Shown here: piece by piece, positions 34,519 to 43,888 of the stretch
Numbering within the stretch: position 1 is the first letter of the stretch
Layout: each line of letters starts with the position of its first letter
From: Saprospiraceae bacterium
GTDB taxonomy: Bacteria > Bacteroidota > Bacteroidia > Chitinophagales > Saprospiraceae
Assembly (NCBI GenBank): GCA_016714445.1
Contig: JADJNF010000008.1
Coordinates: forward strand, 1,116,001-1,180,000
Direction: 5' to 3'
Length of the DNA: 64,000 nucleotides
Made by a program: the position numbers and the translations under genes
The notes under the pieces: generated by a model
Told to the model about the DNA's origin: nothing
What the model saw: only the letters and a program-made list of their open reading frames with translations
Database searches by the model: none

Positions 34519-34549
34519 TTTGGAAATAGCAGTAAATAAATTACCTTTG
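34519..34549 (+). promoter_or_regulatory. Promoter of the ppiD-like gene
   Basis: TTTG (34519-34522), 19 bases, TACCTTTG (34542-34549): both boxes and spacing match the Bacteroidota consensus exactly. The predicted start is near 34556, giving a leader of about 70 bases. Confidence 0.7.
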
Positions 34550-34625
34550 TGGCGCTTTTTCAAAAAACATAAGAAGCAAAATAATTATATCATATTTTAG
34601 ATACTAAAATTTCAATAAGGATACT

Positions 34626-36734
34626 ATGGCTTTAATAGGAAAAATCAGAAAAAACATGTGGTTGGTAATTGTCCTTCTGGCTTTGGCACTGGCAGGTTTT
34701 ATCATCATGGATATGACCAATGCAAATAATAGCGGAAGTTTCGGATCCAGAACCACTATCGGAGAAGTAGCCGGTGAAAAAATCGATTATATGGACTTCC
34801 AGAGAGCAGAGTCAGCTCTTTATAGCGGTTCAGGAGATGTGTATGGTAGAAGAAATTCACTTTGGAATTACTTCATTGAAAATGCCATTATTGACAAAAT
34901 AGCGGAGTCAACAGGACTAGGTGTAGGAGCTGAAGAGCTAAATGAACTTGAGTTTGGAGTAAATCTTAGCCCATTGGTTCAATCTTTTTATAGAAATCCG
35001 CAAACCGGTCAGGTAGACAGAGCACAATTAGATGAAATAAAAAAGGCCATAGATGAAGGTACTGTTTCAAACCCTGAGTTTGCCGCCAGATTTAATGAAT
35101 TAAGAAAGCAGGTCATTAAAACACAAAAACAAACCAAACTCAATAATCTTGTTGCCAAGTCCATCTACACCCCTACATGGTATGCAGAAACTATGGATAA
35201 GCTAAATAACGAATCTGCAACATTTGAATACTTAAAAGTTCCTTTTGAAAGTGTACAGGATTCTGAAATAAAACTTACGGACGAAGATTTTGCAGCGTAC
35301 ATTAAGGAAAATGCAGTAAAATATACCAATGAAGAGGAAGTCAGAAACATTTCATATATCGTATTTGATGTAAAACCTACATTGGAGGATTCTATGAAAA
35401 TAAAAGATGAATTAAGTGCCTTAGCAACAGAGTTTGCAAAATCAACCAATGATTCATTATTTACTGCCAATAACAATGGATTTTATAGCAACAACTATTC
35501 AAAAAAAGATGACCTTACCGGAAAATTGAAAGATACGATTACATCATTGTCTGTGGGACAGGTATATGGACCGTATATTGACAATAATACTTATCTGGTA
35601 GCTAAATTAGTTGGTAAAAAGGTGGTAGCCGATTCTGCCAAAGCATCACATATTTTAAGAAGTGTAACAAATGGAGATCCTTTACAATTGGCCGCGGCTT
35701 CTAAATACATCGATAGTCTTAAAACCGCAATAACCGGAGGAACTATTTCATTTGCAGATGCTGCTACAGCCAATAGTCAGGATGGTTCAGCGCAGAAAGG
35801 TGGTGACTTGGGTACTTTTGCACCAGGTGCTATGGTACCTCCATTTAATGATGCCGTATTTAATGGTAAGGAAGGAAGTCTCTATACAGTAACCACCGAA
35901 TTTGGGGTACATCTGATTAAGGTTGAAAAATTGATCTATACCAACAATGAATCAAAATATAATGTTGCTTACCTTGCAAAACCAATCATTCCTTCAGAAG
36001 CTACTCAAAATGCAATGGAAGATAAAGTGATGGGATTGCTTGAAACAAACAAAACATTAGAAGATCTTAATAAGTTGGCTTCGGGTGATATCAAAATAGA
36101 AACCGCCGGAGGAATTAAGAAAAATGATTATACTTTTGCTACATTAGGTACGGGTCAGACTTCAAGAGACATCATCAGATGGGCTTTTGAAGATGGTACA
36201 GATGCAGGAGAGATCTCTTCTACAATGTATACTTATACAGATGAAGCAAATTATGTAGACAGCAAACATGTCATTGTGGGTTTAAAGTCAATAGATGAAG
36301 CCGGACTAGCTACCGTGGAATCTGTCAAAGCGACCATAGAACCGTTGGTCAAAAACATCAAAAAGGCTGAAAAAATCAAGTCAAAAATGACCGGTACTGA
36401 TTTAAATTCTATAGCTTCGACGTTTGCACAGACTGTGGCTACCGCTGAGAATGTAACTTTTGGGTCAGCTATGTTGCCTGATGCAGGTCAGGAACCACTG
36501 TTAGTTGGAAAAGTATTTGCACTCAATGCAGGTGCTGCTACCACCCCGATAGTTGGAAATACAGGTGTTTATATGGCTAAGTTGCTTTCTAAAACACCAG
36601 CAACATCTGAAGCCGGAGCTTTTGGTTCTAAAATGCAGTTGACTCAGCAGGCAAGAATGCAGGTTAACTATAAATTAATGGAATCACTTAAAAAAACGAA
36701 TAAAGTAGAAGATAACAGATTTACTTTTTTCTAA
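34626..36734 (+). CDS. ppiD: PpiD-like periplasmic folding factor (SurA/parvulin)
   Basis: A 702-residue inner-membrane anchored chaperone and peptidyl-prolyl isomerase. One N-terminal helix (residues 11-30, VIVLLALALAGFIIMDM) after a short basic cytoplasmic tail, an N-terminal SurA/PpiD-like chaperone region, and a parvulin domain at about 335-440 with ASHILRSV, GGDLGTFAPGAMVPPFNDAVF and FGVHLIKVEKL. The C-terminal quarter is a second, degenerate parvulin-like or chaperone segment. It helps outer membrane and secreted proteins fold. The gene has a perfect promoter and is followed by a strong terminator, so it is monocistronic. Confidence 0.92.
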   Translation: MALIGKIRKNMWLVIVLLALALAGFIIMDMTNANNSGSFGSRTTIGEVAGEKIDYMDFQRAESALYSGSGDVYGRRNSLWNYFIENAIIDKIAESTGLGVGAEELNELEFGVNLSPLVQSFYRNPQTGQVDRAQLDEIKKAIDEGTVSNPEFAARFNELRKQVIKTQKQTKLNNLVAKSIYTPTWYAETMDKLNNESATFEYLKVPFESVQDSEIKLTDEDFAAYIKENAVKYTNEEEVRNISYIVFDVKPTLEDSMKIKDELSALATEFAKSTNDSLFTANNNGFYSNNYSKKDDLTGKLKDTITSLSVGQVYGPYIDNNTYLVAKLVGKKVVADSAKASHILRSVTNGDPLQLAAASKYIDSLKTAITGGTISFADAATANSQDGSAQKGGDLGTFAPGAMVPPFNDAVFNGKEGSLYTVTTEFGVHLIKVEKLIYTNNESKYNVAYLAKPIIPSEATQNAMEDKVMGLLETNKTLEDLNKLASGDIKIETAGGIKKNDYTFATLGTGQTSRDIIRWAFEDGTDAGEISSTMYTYTDEANYVDSKHVIVGLKSIDEAGLATVESVKATIEPLVKNIKKAEKIKSKMTGTDLNSIASTFAQTVATAENVTFGSAMLPDAGQEPLLVGKVFALNAGAATTPIVGNTGVYMAKLLSKTPATSEAGAFGSKMQLTQQARMQVNYKLMESLKKTNKVEDNRFTFF

Positions 36735-36760
36735 TCATATCTGATTTTACGAAAAAAAAA

Positions 36761-36794
36761 GCGAGCTGGTAATTGATTTTATCAGCTCGTTTTT
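36761..36794. terminator. Terminator behind the ppiD-like gene
   Basis: CGAGCTG (36762-36768) and CAGCTCG (36783-36789) with 14 bases between them, followed by TTTTT; nine A precede it. The plus strand has the better U tract; it can work in both directions. Confidence 0.75.
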
Positions 36795-36839
36795 ATTTAT
36801 AGCGACGATTTTTTATTAAAAAACCTATTGCGTTTATAA

Positions 36840-36894
36840 TCAAAATCAATGAATTGGAATATTTTTTTTTGCAAATTAATTTATTTTGAGTATA
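36840..36894. repeat. AT-rich dispersed repeat, copy 2
   Basis: About 55 bases similar to 18254-18309: TCAAAATCAATGAATT on the left and TTTTTTGCAAATTAATTTAT then TTTGAGTATA on the right, with one gap between the copies. The TCAAAAT and ATTTTGA ends are inverted. It lies between the ppiD terminator and the YwqK lipoprotein gene. Confidence 0.5.
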
Positions 36895-36959
36895 TCTATA
36901 ATTTTATATACCAATATTAAAATAATCAACGTTTTAAACTTCAAACCATTAATGTTAAT

Positions 36960-37583
36960 ATGCGAATTGCAATTATATTAAGTCTCCTGTTTTTTCTTCA
37001 GAGTTGTGGAAATAAAAAAATTGAAACAAAAAACGAAAATGGTCAGGTACTTGAGGTGTTTTATGTAAATAAAAATGGAGAAAAAGATGGGAATTATACA
37101 GCTTATTTTGAGTCAGGAAAAATTAAAGAAGAGAGTAAATATTCGTCTGGAATACTGACAGGAAAAAGAACTTTATATTTTGAAACCGGAAAAATAGAAA
37201 TTGAGGAACTATACTCCGAACAAGGAATGCTCAATGGTCCATACAAGTTGTATTACCCTAACGGAACTTTAAAACTGGAAAAAACATATGTGGATAATAT
37301 GATTGAAGGTGCGATCAAGGTGTATTATCCATCCGGAAAACTGAAGGAAGAGGTTAGTATGTCAGACAATGAAGAAAACGGACCTTTTACGGAATTTTAT
37401 GAAAATGGAAAAGTACATTGGAAGGGTACTTATCGCAATGGAGACAATGAGTATGGAGTTTTATACGAGTACGATTCATTGGGTGCTCCGATTAAAATTA
37501 TGAAATGCGATACGCTGGCCATTTGCAGAACTGTATGGAAACCCGGAATGCCGGAAATTAATGTAGATACTATTAAAATATGA
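36960..37583 (+). CDS. YwqK/MORN-repeat lipoprotein
   Basis: A 207-residue lipoprotein (signal with lipobox FLQSC at about 12-16) made almost entirely of MORN-2 type repeats of about 22 residues: NGEKDGNYTAYFESGKIKEE, LTGKRTLYFETGKIEIEE, LNGPYKLYYPNGTLKLEK, EGAIKVYYPSGKLKEEV, ENGPFTEFYENGKVHWKG. The group is often annotated as YwqK antitoxin, but outside the B. subtilis YwqJ-YwqK pair that name is only homology. No toxin gene adjoins it. The stop overlaps the start of the PorQ gene by four bases, so the two are coupled and it may act at the outer membrane with that protein. Confidence 0.87.
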   Translation: MRIAIILSLLFFLQSCGNKKIETKNENGQVLEVFYVNKNGEKDGNYTAYFESGKIKEESKYSSGILTGKRTLYFETGKIEIEELYSEQGMLNGPYKLYYPNGTLKLEKTYVDNMIEGAIKVYYPSGKLKEEVSMSDNEENGPFTEFYENGKVHWKGTYRNGDNEYGVLYEYDSLGAPIKIMKCDTLAICRTVWKPGMPEINVDTIKI

Positions 37584-38629
37584 GGCACCTATATATATAT
37601 ATACTTATTTTTATCTTTTCTATAGAAGGGAAGACTCAACTTGGCGGCAAGAATTCTTATGAGTTTTTAAATTTGCCGGCTTCTGCAAGAATTACAGCCT
37701 TGGGAGGTCACCTGATCAGTGTGCAGGATGAAGATGTTACACTCGCATTGTCAAATCCGGCATCGCTGAATAATAAAATGCACAACCGAATCTCTTTTTC
37801 ACATAATTTTCATTTTGCTGATATACAAAATGGCTATGTGGCCTACGCCAGAAAGCTTGAAAAATTGAGATTGAATGTTCACTTTGGCATACAATACATA
37901 AATTACGGCGATTTTTCTTACGCAGATGTTCTGGGTAATCAAGAGGGATCTTTTACTGCTAGAGAAACAGCATTTGTTCTGGGAGTGTCTAAAAAAATTG
38001 CAGAGAGAATTACCATTGGAGCCAATATTAAAGGTGTCTTCAGCAATCTTGAATCGTATAGTTCTACTGGAATATTAATGGATTTAGGAATGAATTATGC
38101 AAAAGATTCTTCAGGATTTATACTGACGTTGCTTGTGAAAAATCTGGGTACTGAACTTACAACATACAACGGTACGCGATTTGGAACGCCTCTGGATGTA
38201 CAAATTGGGGTATCTAAACGATTGAAATATCTTCCTTTTCGTATTTCATTGATAGCACATCAGTTGCATAAAGCAAATGTACGGTATGATGACCCTGACA
38301 AAGTGGTACAAACAGATATTTTTGGCGAAGAAATAAAAGAAAATAAATTTGCTGAATCAATAGATAATATATTTAGACATGTTATCATAAATGGAGAATT
38401 CATTTTGGGTAAAAATGAAAATCTGCGACTTCGTGGAGGATACAATCACCTACGAAGAAAGGAATTATCGTTGAGTACTTTCAGGAGCCTCGCTGGATTC
38501 AGTTTAGGTTTTGGTATAAAAATTAATGCTTTTAAACTGGATTATGGGGTAGGTTATCACCATATCGCCGGAGCTGCGAATCACATAAGCATAAGTACAG
38601 ATTTAGGGAAGTTTTTTAAAAAAATATGA
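37580..38629 (+). CDS. porQ: Type IX secretion system protein PorQ
   Basis: A 349-residue outer-membrane beta-barrel of the PorV/PorQ family. A short signal (about 1-19, ending IEGKTQ) precedes the hallmark LGGKNSYEFLNLPASARITALGG and the EDVTLALSNPASL segment; many amphipathic strands follow up to a C-terminal aromatic residue. In Porphyromonas gingivalis PorQ is needed for secretion through the type IX system, which exists only in Bacteroidota. The coding region begins in the last codon of the YwqK lipoprotein gene and ends one base before the convergent selO gene. Confidence 0.88.
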   Translation: MRHLYIYILIFIFSIEGKTQLGGKNSYEFLNLPASARITALGGHLISVQDEDVTLALSNPASLNNKMHNRISFSHNFHFADIQNGYVAYARKLEKLRLNVHFGIQYINYGDFSYADVLGNQEGSFTARETAFVLGVSKKIAERITIGANIKGVFSNLESYSSTGILMDLGMNYAKDSSGFILTLLVKNLGTELTTYNGTRFGTPLDVQIGVSKRLKYLPFRISLIAHQLHKANVRYDDPDKVVQTDIFGEEIKENKFAESIDNIFRHVIINGEFILGKNENLRLRGGYNHLRRKELSLSTFRSLAGFSLGFGIKINAFKLDYGVGYHHIAGAANHISISTDLGKFFKKI

Positions 38630-38630
38630 A

Positions 38631-40193
38631 TCACGAACTGCAAGACAACATCGAGCAGCCTATCTTTTCCCTTGCCCAATCAGGCCTTTTTGCAAACCAG
38701 TTTTCATATTCCGGTTGCTCATCATAGGGTCTTTTCAGCATGTCATAAAAAGTATAAATCAATTCAAAATTCTCCTTTTCAGCATTATCTATAGCCATTT
38801 GGGCCATATAATTCCGAAGGACATACTTTGGGTTGACAGCGTTCATTTTTTGTTTTCTTTCTTCATTTGTCAATTTTTCGGCCTTCAATCTTTTCTGATA
38901 TTTGATACACCATAAAATTATATTTTTATTGATCTCTTCAGTTACTGTTTCATCATAAATTGCAGATTTGATGATGCCCAAACTATCTTTTTCATCTGAT
39001 GAATCACTGATTGCTGCTAGATTTCTGAAAAAAATGGTCATGTCTATCTCAGTGACCTGCAATATTTTTTCCAGATCATATATCAGACTTTCATCATCAC
39101 CTTCGTTTTCGAAAAGCCCTAATTTTGATTTCATCATTTGCAAGTATCGCTCAGTATAATGTAATCTGAAATCCTGAACAATATTCTTTAATGATTCTTC
39201 ATCATTAATCAGTGGATACAAAGCATTGGCCAGTTTCAGGAGATTCCATTGGGCGATGATAGGTTGGTTGCCAAATCTGTATCTTTTGCCAGGTAAGTCG
39301 GTAGTATTGGGTGTCCAGTTGGGATCATAATTGTCTATCCACCCATAAGGTCCATAGTCAATGGTCAGACCCAGTATCGACATATTGTCCGTATTCATTA
39401 CCCCATGGACAAAGCCTACTTTTTGCCAGTGGACAATCATATCACAGGTCCGGTCAGCGATTGTTTTAAAAAATTGAAGGTACTTGTTTTTATCATTGAC
39501 CAAATCAGGAAAATACTGTTGAATGGTATAGTCAGTGAGTTGTTTTAAGTTGTCTATATCATTTCGGGATGTAAAAATCTCAAAATTTCCAAACCGTATA
39601 AATGATGGTGCGACTCTACAGACAATGGCTCCCTTTTCATAGGCTGCATTACCATCGTACATCATATCTCTGAGTACATGTTCGCCGGTGAGTGTCAATG
39701 ACAAAGCTCGGGTAGTTGGTACACCGAGATGAAACATAGCTTCACTGCATAAAAACTCACGAATAGATGATCTCAATACTGCAAATCCGTCAGCTGTGCG
39801 GGAATAAGGTGTAGGTCCGGCTCCTTTGAGCTGCAGATTCAGGTGACTTTCAGAAACTTCTGCTTCACCCAAATTTATAGCTCGTCCGTCACCCAGTTGA
39901 CCCGCCCAATGTCCAAACTGATGTCCACCATAACACATGGCATAAGGTTTGCTCCCTTCTGTCAGCTTATTTCCTGACATGATATCGATAAATTCCTGAC
40001 TTTCACAGAATTTTTTATCCAAATTGAGATCAGAGGCGACTTCTTTGATGTAGATTATCATTTTGGGACTTATCGTTACTTTTGGCTGTACAAAGGAGTA
40101 GCAGGCATTCATCACCTGCCTCGGAAAATTTTCTATAATTGGGTCCGCTGGAAGGGATTGTGTAAATGACGTTTTTAGTTTTATCGTTTCCAT
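38631..40193 (-). CDS. selO: Protein adenylyltransferase SelO
   Basis: A 520-residue pseudokinase-fold enzyme of the SelO/YdiU (UPF0061) family that transfers AMP from ATP to protein hydroxyls, linked to redox stress. Key blocks: AMCYGGHQFGHWAGQLGDGR at about 85-105, LKGAGPTPYSRTADG, EFLCSEAMFHLGVPTTRALSL, the catalytic-type HGVMNTDNMSILGLTIDYGPYGW and the C-terminal NPKYVLRNYMAQMAI. Bacterial forms often end with CxxC; here the terminus is GCSMLSCSS, again with two cysteines. The gene is convergent with porQ at a distance of one base. Confidence 0.94.
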   Translation of the reverse strand: METIKLKTSFTQSLPADPIIENFPRQVMNACYSFVQPKVTISPKMIIYIKEVASDLNLDKKFCESQEFIDIMSGNKLTEGSKPYAMCYGGHQFGHWAGQLGDGRAINLGEAEVSESHLNLQLKGAGPTPYSRTADGFAVLRSSIREFLCSEAMFHLGVPTTRALSLTLTGEHVLRDMMYDGNAAYEKGAIVCRVAPSFIRFGNFEIFTSRNDIDNLKQLTDYTIQQYFPDLVNDKNKYLQFFKTIADRTCDMIVHWQKVGFVHGVMNTDNMSILGLTIDYGPYGWIDNYDPNWTPNTTDLPGKRYRFGNQPIIAQWNLLKLANALYPLINDEESLKNIVQDFRLHYTERYLQMMKSKLGLFENEGDDESLIYDLEKILQVTEIDMTIFFRNLAAISDSSDEKDSLGIIKSAIYDETVTEEINKNIILWCIKYQKRLKAEKLTNEERKQKMNAVNPKYVLRNYMAQMAIDNAEKENFELIYTFYDMLKRPYDEQPEYENWFAKRPDWAREKIGCSMLSCSS

Positions 40194-40428
40194 GACAGTT
40201 TTATTGGCTATTGAAAGATACTACACCGACGATAATTTTCTTTGAGAAAAATTATATCTTCATTATAAAGACGATTTTTACATGTCAATATATAATTTAG
40301 ACGATGAAATGTTTTTAAAGACAAGCTTTGCTTCGTCATTACCAAAATAAGTACATTGGTTCAGGCATCTTACATAAACCATTTTATTTTGAGTATAACA
40401 ACTTTTTGTGCAATGGGTTCCATTACTA
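40194..40428. other. Gap between selO and the MITE-like element
   Basis: About 235 AT-rich bases with no reading frame of note. It holds a partial copy of the dispersed AT-rich motif (40374-40399). Behind it come the 161-bp element and then a short promoter region for the next gene. Confidence 0.5.
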
Positions 40429-40589
40429 AGAGTATGTTTAAATTTTCATGTTTGAGCGAAAGCAAGAAAATTTAATTTTAAACAAGGCATATTTAGCAGT
40501 CGTAGCCGGCAGCTACGACGAAAAATAAAACGAAGGAAAAAATAAAATTTGTCGCTTGCAGGCAAATGATGTAAGTTTTAACATACTCT
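40429..40589. mobile_element. MITE-like element, 161 bp
   Basis: Perfect 10-bp terminal inverted repeats, AGAGTATGTT (40429-40438) and AACATACTCT (40580-40589), with partial similarity continuing inward (TTAAAA). In the middle a strong hairpin GTCGTAGC-CGGCA-GCTACGAC (40499-40519). No open frame for a transposase. The inner sequences next to the ends (TGAGCGAAAGCAAG and CTTGCAGGCAAA) are also roughly inverted, so the whole unit could fold. Its right end lies about 22 bases before the -7 box of the next gene. No clear target duplication is visible. Confidence 0.6.
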
Positions 40590-40611
40590 AAAGTGAATAC
40601 ATAATTTTACT

Positions 40612-40619
40612 TACCTTTG
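40612..40619 (+). promoter_or_regulatory. -7 box for the cystathionine gamma-synthase gene
   Basis: TACCTTTG fits TAnnTTTG, 24 bases before the start codon; the -33 position (around 40592) has AGTG only. The upstream boundary of the promoter touches the MITE-like element, so the element's insertion could have replaced part of the promoter. Confidence 0.45.
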
Positions 40620-40643
40620 TCATTCTTTTAAAGTAAAATACAT

Positions 40644-41789
40644 ATGAAATTCGGAACCAAAGTAATACATGCCGGTATTGAGCCAGATCCATCAACCGGT
40701 GCTATCATGACGCCCATATATCAGACTTCTACTTATGTACAGGCTGCACCCGGAGACCATAAAGGATATGAATATGCCCGTACCCAAAATCCCACCAGGA
40801 CTGTTTTGGAAAAAAATCTGGCGGCATTGGAAAACGGAATAGATGCCATTTGTTTTGCGAGCGGTCTGGCGGCAATGGATAGTGTTCTAAAATTGCTGAA
40901 TCCGGGAGATGAAGTGATTGCCACAGATGATCTTTATGGCGGCTCATACCGGATTATGACCAAAGTTTTTGGCAAATATGGCATAAAATTTCAATTTGCA
41001 GGTATAAGTGATGTTTCTGTAATGGATGCACTCATTACGCCAAACACAAAAATGATATGGGTAGAGACACCTACTAATCCTATGCTGAATATCATAGACA
41101 TAGAAGCAGTTTGTGACCATGTAAAAGGCAAAGGTATCCTGGTGTGTGTAGATAATACATTTGCATCACCATATCTTCAGAATCCATTGGATCTCGGTGC
41201 TGATATCGTAGTACACTCAGCTACCAAATATCTGGGCGGTCATTCAGACGTAATTCATGGTGTCGTAGTAACAAAAAATGCTGAAATAGCAGCACAGATC
41301 AGATTTTTACAAAATGCCGTAGGTGCTGTGCCCGGGCCACAAGACTGTTTTTTGATCCTCAGGGGAATCAAGACACTTCATATCAGAGTAGAAAGAGCAT
41401 GTCAGAATGCTGAAAAAATAGCACTTTTTCTACAGTCTCACTCCAAAGTTTCCAAGGTCTATTATCCGGGTTTTTCATCACATCCAGGTCATGAAGTAGC
41501 CAAAAAACAAATGAAAATGTTTGGCGGAATGGTATCATTTGATCTTGTAGCCAATAATGAAGAAAGTGCCAGGAAAGTACTTAGTGGCACGCACTATTTT
41601 TCACTGGCAGAGTCACTCGGTGGTGTAGAGTCTCTGATAGGACATCCAGCAAGTATGACTCACGGATCAATCCCAAAAGAAGAAAGGCTCAAAGTAGGTT
41701 TGACGGATTCATTGATCAGGCTGAGTGTAGGCATCGAAGATGTGGATGATTTGATTCAGGATCTGGAACAGGCTTTGGCTTTGGTGTAA
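40644..41789 (+). CDS. metB: Cystathionine gamma-synthase / gamma-lyase family enzyme
   Basis: A 381-residue PLP enzyme of the Cys/Met metabolism family. The Schiff-base lysine is Lys195 in VVHSATKYLGGHSD, with VCVDNTFASPYLQNP before it, the GYEYARTQNPTRTVLEKNLA region at about 41-60 and SLGGVESLIGHPASMTH near the C-terminus. The last motif and length are common to cystathionine gamma-synthase and gamma-lyase, so direction (methionine synthesis or breakdown) is not certain. No riboswitch is visible in the short leader. It is followed twelve bases later by an AT-rich gene unrelated to amino-acid metabolism. Confidence 0.9.
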   Translation: MKFGTKVIHAGIEPDPSTGAIMTPIYQTSTYVQAAPGDHKGYEYARTQNPTRTVLEKNLAALENGIDAICFASGLAAMDSVLKLLNPGDEVIATDDLYGGSYRIMTKVFGKYGIKFQFAGISDVSVMDALITPNTKMIWVETPTNPMLNIIDIEAVCDHVKGKGILVCVDNTFASPYLQNPLDLGADIVVHSATKYLGGHSDVIHGVVVTKNAEIAAQIRFLQNAVGAVPGPQDCFLILRGIKTLHIRVERACQNAEKIALFLQSHSKVSKVYYPGFSSHPGHEVAKKQMKMFGGMVSFDLVANNEESARKVLSGTHYFSLAESLGGVESLIGHPASMTHGSIPKEERLKVGLTDSLIRLSVGIEDVDDLIQDLEQALALV

Positions 41790-41801
41790 ACTTATTTTAC
41801 A

Positions 41802-43888
41802 ATGAAGAAAATCATTTTAATACTTTTATACTTAATTTACAACTCTTCATTTCTAATTAGTCAAAATGATTATCCAATTTTTGTAGGGTCAAAAAATAAA
41901 AGCATTAGCTATAATGTTGCGTATTTTAATTTTTGGAAGAATTCAATAAATTTTGAGAATCAAAACAATAGAACAGCAGAATTAGGAGGTTCAAAAAATT
42001 CTGAAAAGAACAAATTTAGGTATAAGCAAAATTATTTGGGTTATTTAATTGTTGATTCTTTAAACAATCCAATTGATTCTAATTATTATGACGGTATTTA
42101 TCAAACATTTGAAGGCTTACTCTATGTTAAAAAAAGTAATACAATTTGGGGGGCATATAATGAACTTAAAAAACTAATATATAAACCGATTTATAAAGAT
42201 CTTTATATTTACAATGACGTTAATTATTCATCAATAGCAAGAATAGATACGAAGTTTGGCCTTGTTAATGTTAAAGGAGAAAATATAATTAATTTTGATT
42301 ATGATTATATGTGGCCTATTTTGTTTTCTAACTTAATTAGGGCAAAAAATGAAAACGAGGAATATTTATTTAATATTAACGGTACGTTAATTGCAAAAGG
42401 ATCTCAAGTTACTTTAGAAAAATTAGGTGAAAAATCAATTTATTATATAGTTAATCTAGATGGCAAAAAAGGTGTAATTGATTATGATGGAAATTGGCTT
42501 GTTGAGTTGTCTGAATTTTTTGAATATAAAAATCGATCAAAAGAAAACTTAAATTGCTTTACATATAATAAAAATGGTTTAATGGGTTTTGTGTTTGAAA
42601 AAAAGGATTTTTATCCAATAAAATTTTCAAACTTAGTGGCTACCTTCAATATGATGAATGAACCATTTCTTCTTTTTAAAGATCAGTACAAATATTTCCT
42701 TTATGATATTAACAAAAGATGCAATGTTATATCCGATATAGAAGATATTTATGATGAATTCAGACCGAAATTTATTAAAATTAATCAAAAATGGCAAAGA
42801 CTATCTTTAGAAGATGTTAAAAAAAATTATTCAAAAATTGAGCATTTTCGCGGCTTTTATAAAGTTTATGAAGGAAATAAATGCGGAATAATTAATTCCA
42901 ATGATAGTATAGTTTTAAAAATTAAATATGATTTAATAAAATCCTTGAATAATGGATGTATTTATACTTTAAAAAATGGAAAATATAAAATTTTGGGGCC
43001 AAATTATTTGCCCATTACAAAAGCGAACTTAGACTATATTGATGAAAACTATAGAGATGAAGTATTTAGTAGAGTTTCAAAAGCAGGTAAAATGTACTTA
43101 ATTGATAAGCTTGGAAATTATGCTGAAATTTTGGAAAAACCAGTTACTGAAACTGAAGTAAACAAGGTAAGTAAATTTAGAATTTTAAATAATGGTATTT
43201 TCATGGGCTTAGTAGATTCCTTAGGAAATACTTTTTTAGACCCTATCTATGATTTAATTTCAACTATGAATTATATTAATGACTCAAATTTTTTATTTTA
43301 TGTAAGAAAAGGAGATATTAGAGGTTTTTATAATCAGGATACTTTTTCTTTCCAATAAAATCAGAATCTTATAAACGAATGAACGATAATCAATTTCAAT
43401 TACGTAATTTTGATTCTAAATGCTTTGTGTTAAATCTTAAAACAAATAAAAAGTCTAAAGTATATGATGACATAATTTCATCAAACATAAGTAATATTTT
43501 ATATTATGCTAAGGATAAAGGAAAAACAATTTTAGTAGACACTAGTTTTAAAGAAGTTTTAAATGGGGATTTTAACTTCATTAATGTAATATTTTTTGGC
43601 TTAGAGAGATATTTAATAGTTAATCGAAATACAGAAGTAGCAATTTATAATTTGAAATTTGAGAATATTGTTCCCTTTAAATATCATGAAATTGAAAGTT
43701 TTTATTGCTTTTCGAAATTTTTTGCGAAAGTAAGAATAAACAATAAATACGGAATAATTAGTTTAAAAAACGAAGAATTGATTCCAGTATTATATGATCA
43801 AATATATTTTTTTAATGAGCATGTAATTACAATGTTGGCTGGAAAAATGTATAAATATAATAATAAGTTTGAGCTTTTAAATGAATAA
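41802..43888 (+). pseudogene. WG-repeat protein, AT-rich, frameshifted near the middle
   Basis: A secreted or periplasmic WG-repeat protein of about 695 residues, now in two frames: 41802-43358 (518 aa) and 43379-43888 (169 aa). A signal peptide is at 1-18 (IILILLYLIYNSSFLIS). Degenerate WG-type repeats of 20-30 residues recur (KFGLVNVKGENIINFDYD, GKKGVIDYDGNW, NKCGIINSNDSIVLKIKYD, NKYGIISLKNEELIPVLYDQ). The frame breaks at the five T at 43343-43347: with six T, translation continues FFFPIKSESYKR and on into the second part. Base composition is markedly different: the 60 bases at 42781 have 20 percent GC against 35 percent at 44281 in radC. It is squeezed between metB (12 bases) and radC (one-base overlap). 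Function unknown; foreign origin is likely. Confidence 0.75.

Noticed and set aside
36960..37583. Antitoxin of a YwqJ-YwqK toxin system
   Set aside because: The neighbour is porQ and no toxin-like gene adjoins; the protein is a lipoprotein of MORN-type repeats, so the name reflects only distant homology.
40590..40643. SAM riboswitch in front of the cystathionine gamma-synthase gene
   Set aside because: After the -7 box only about 24 bases remain before the ATG, too short for any SAM riboswitch class.
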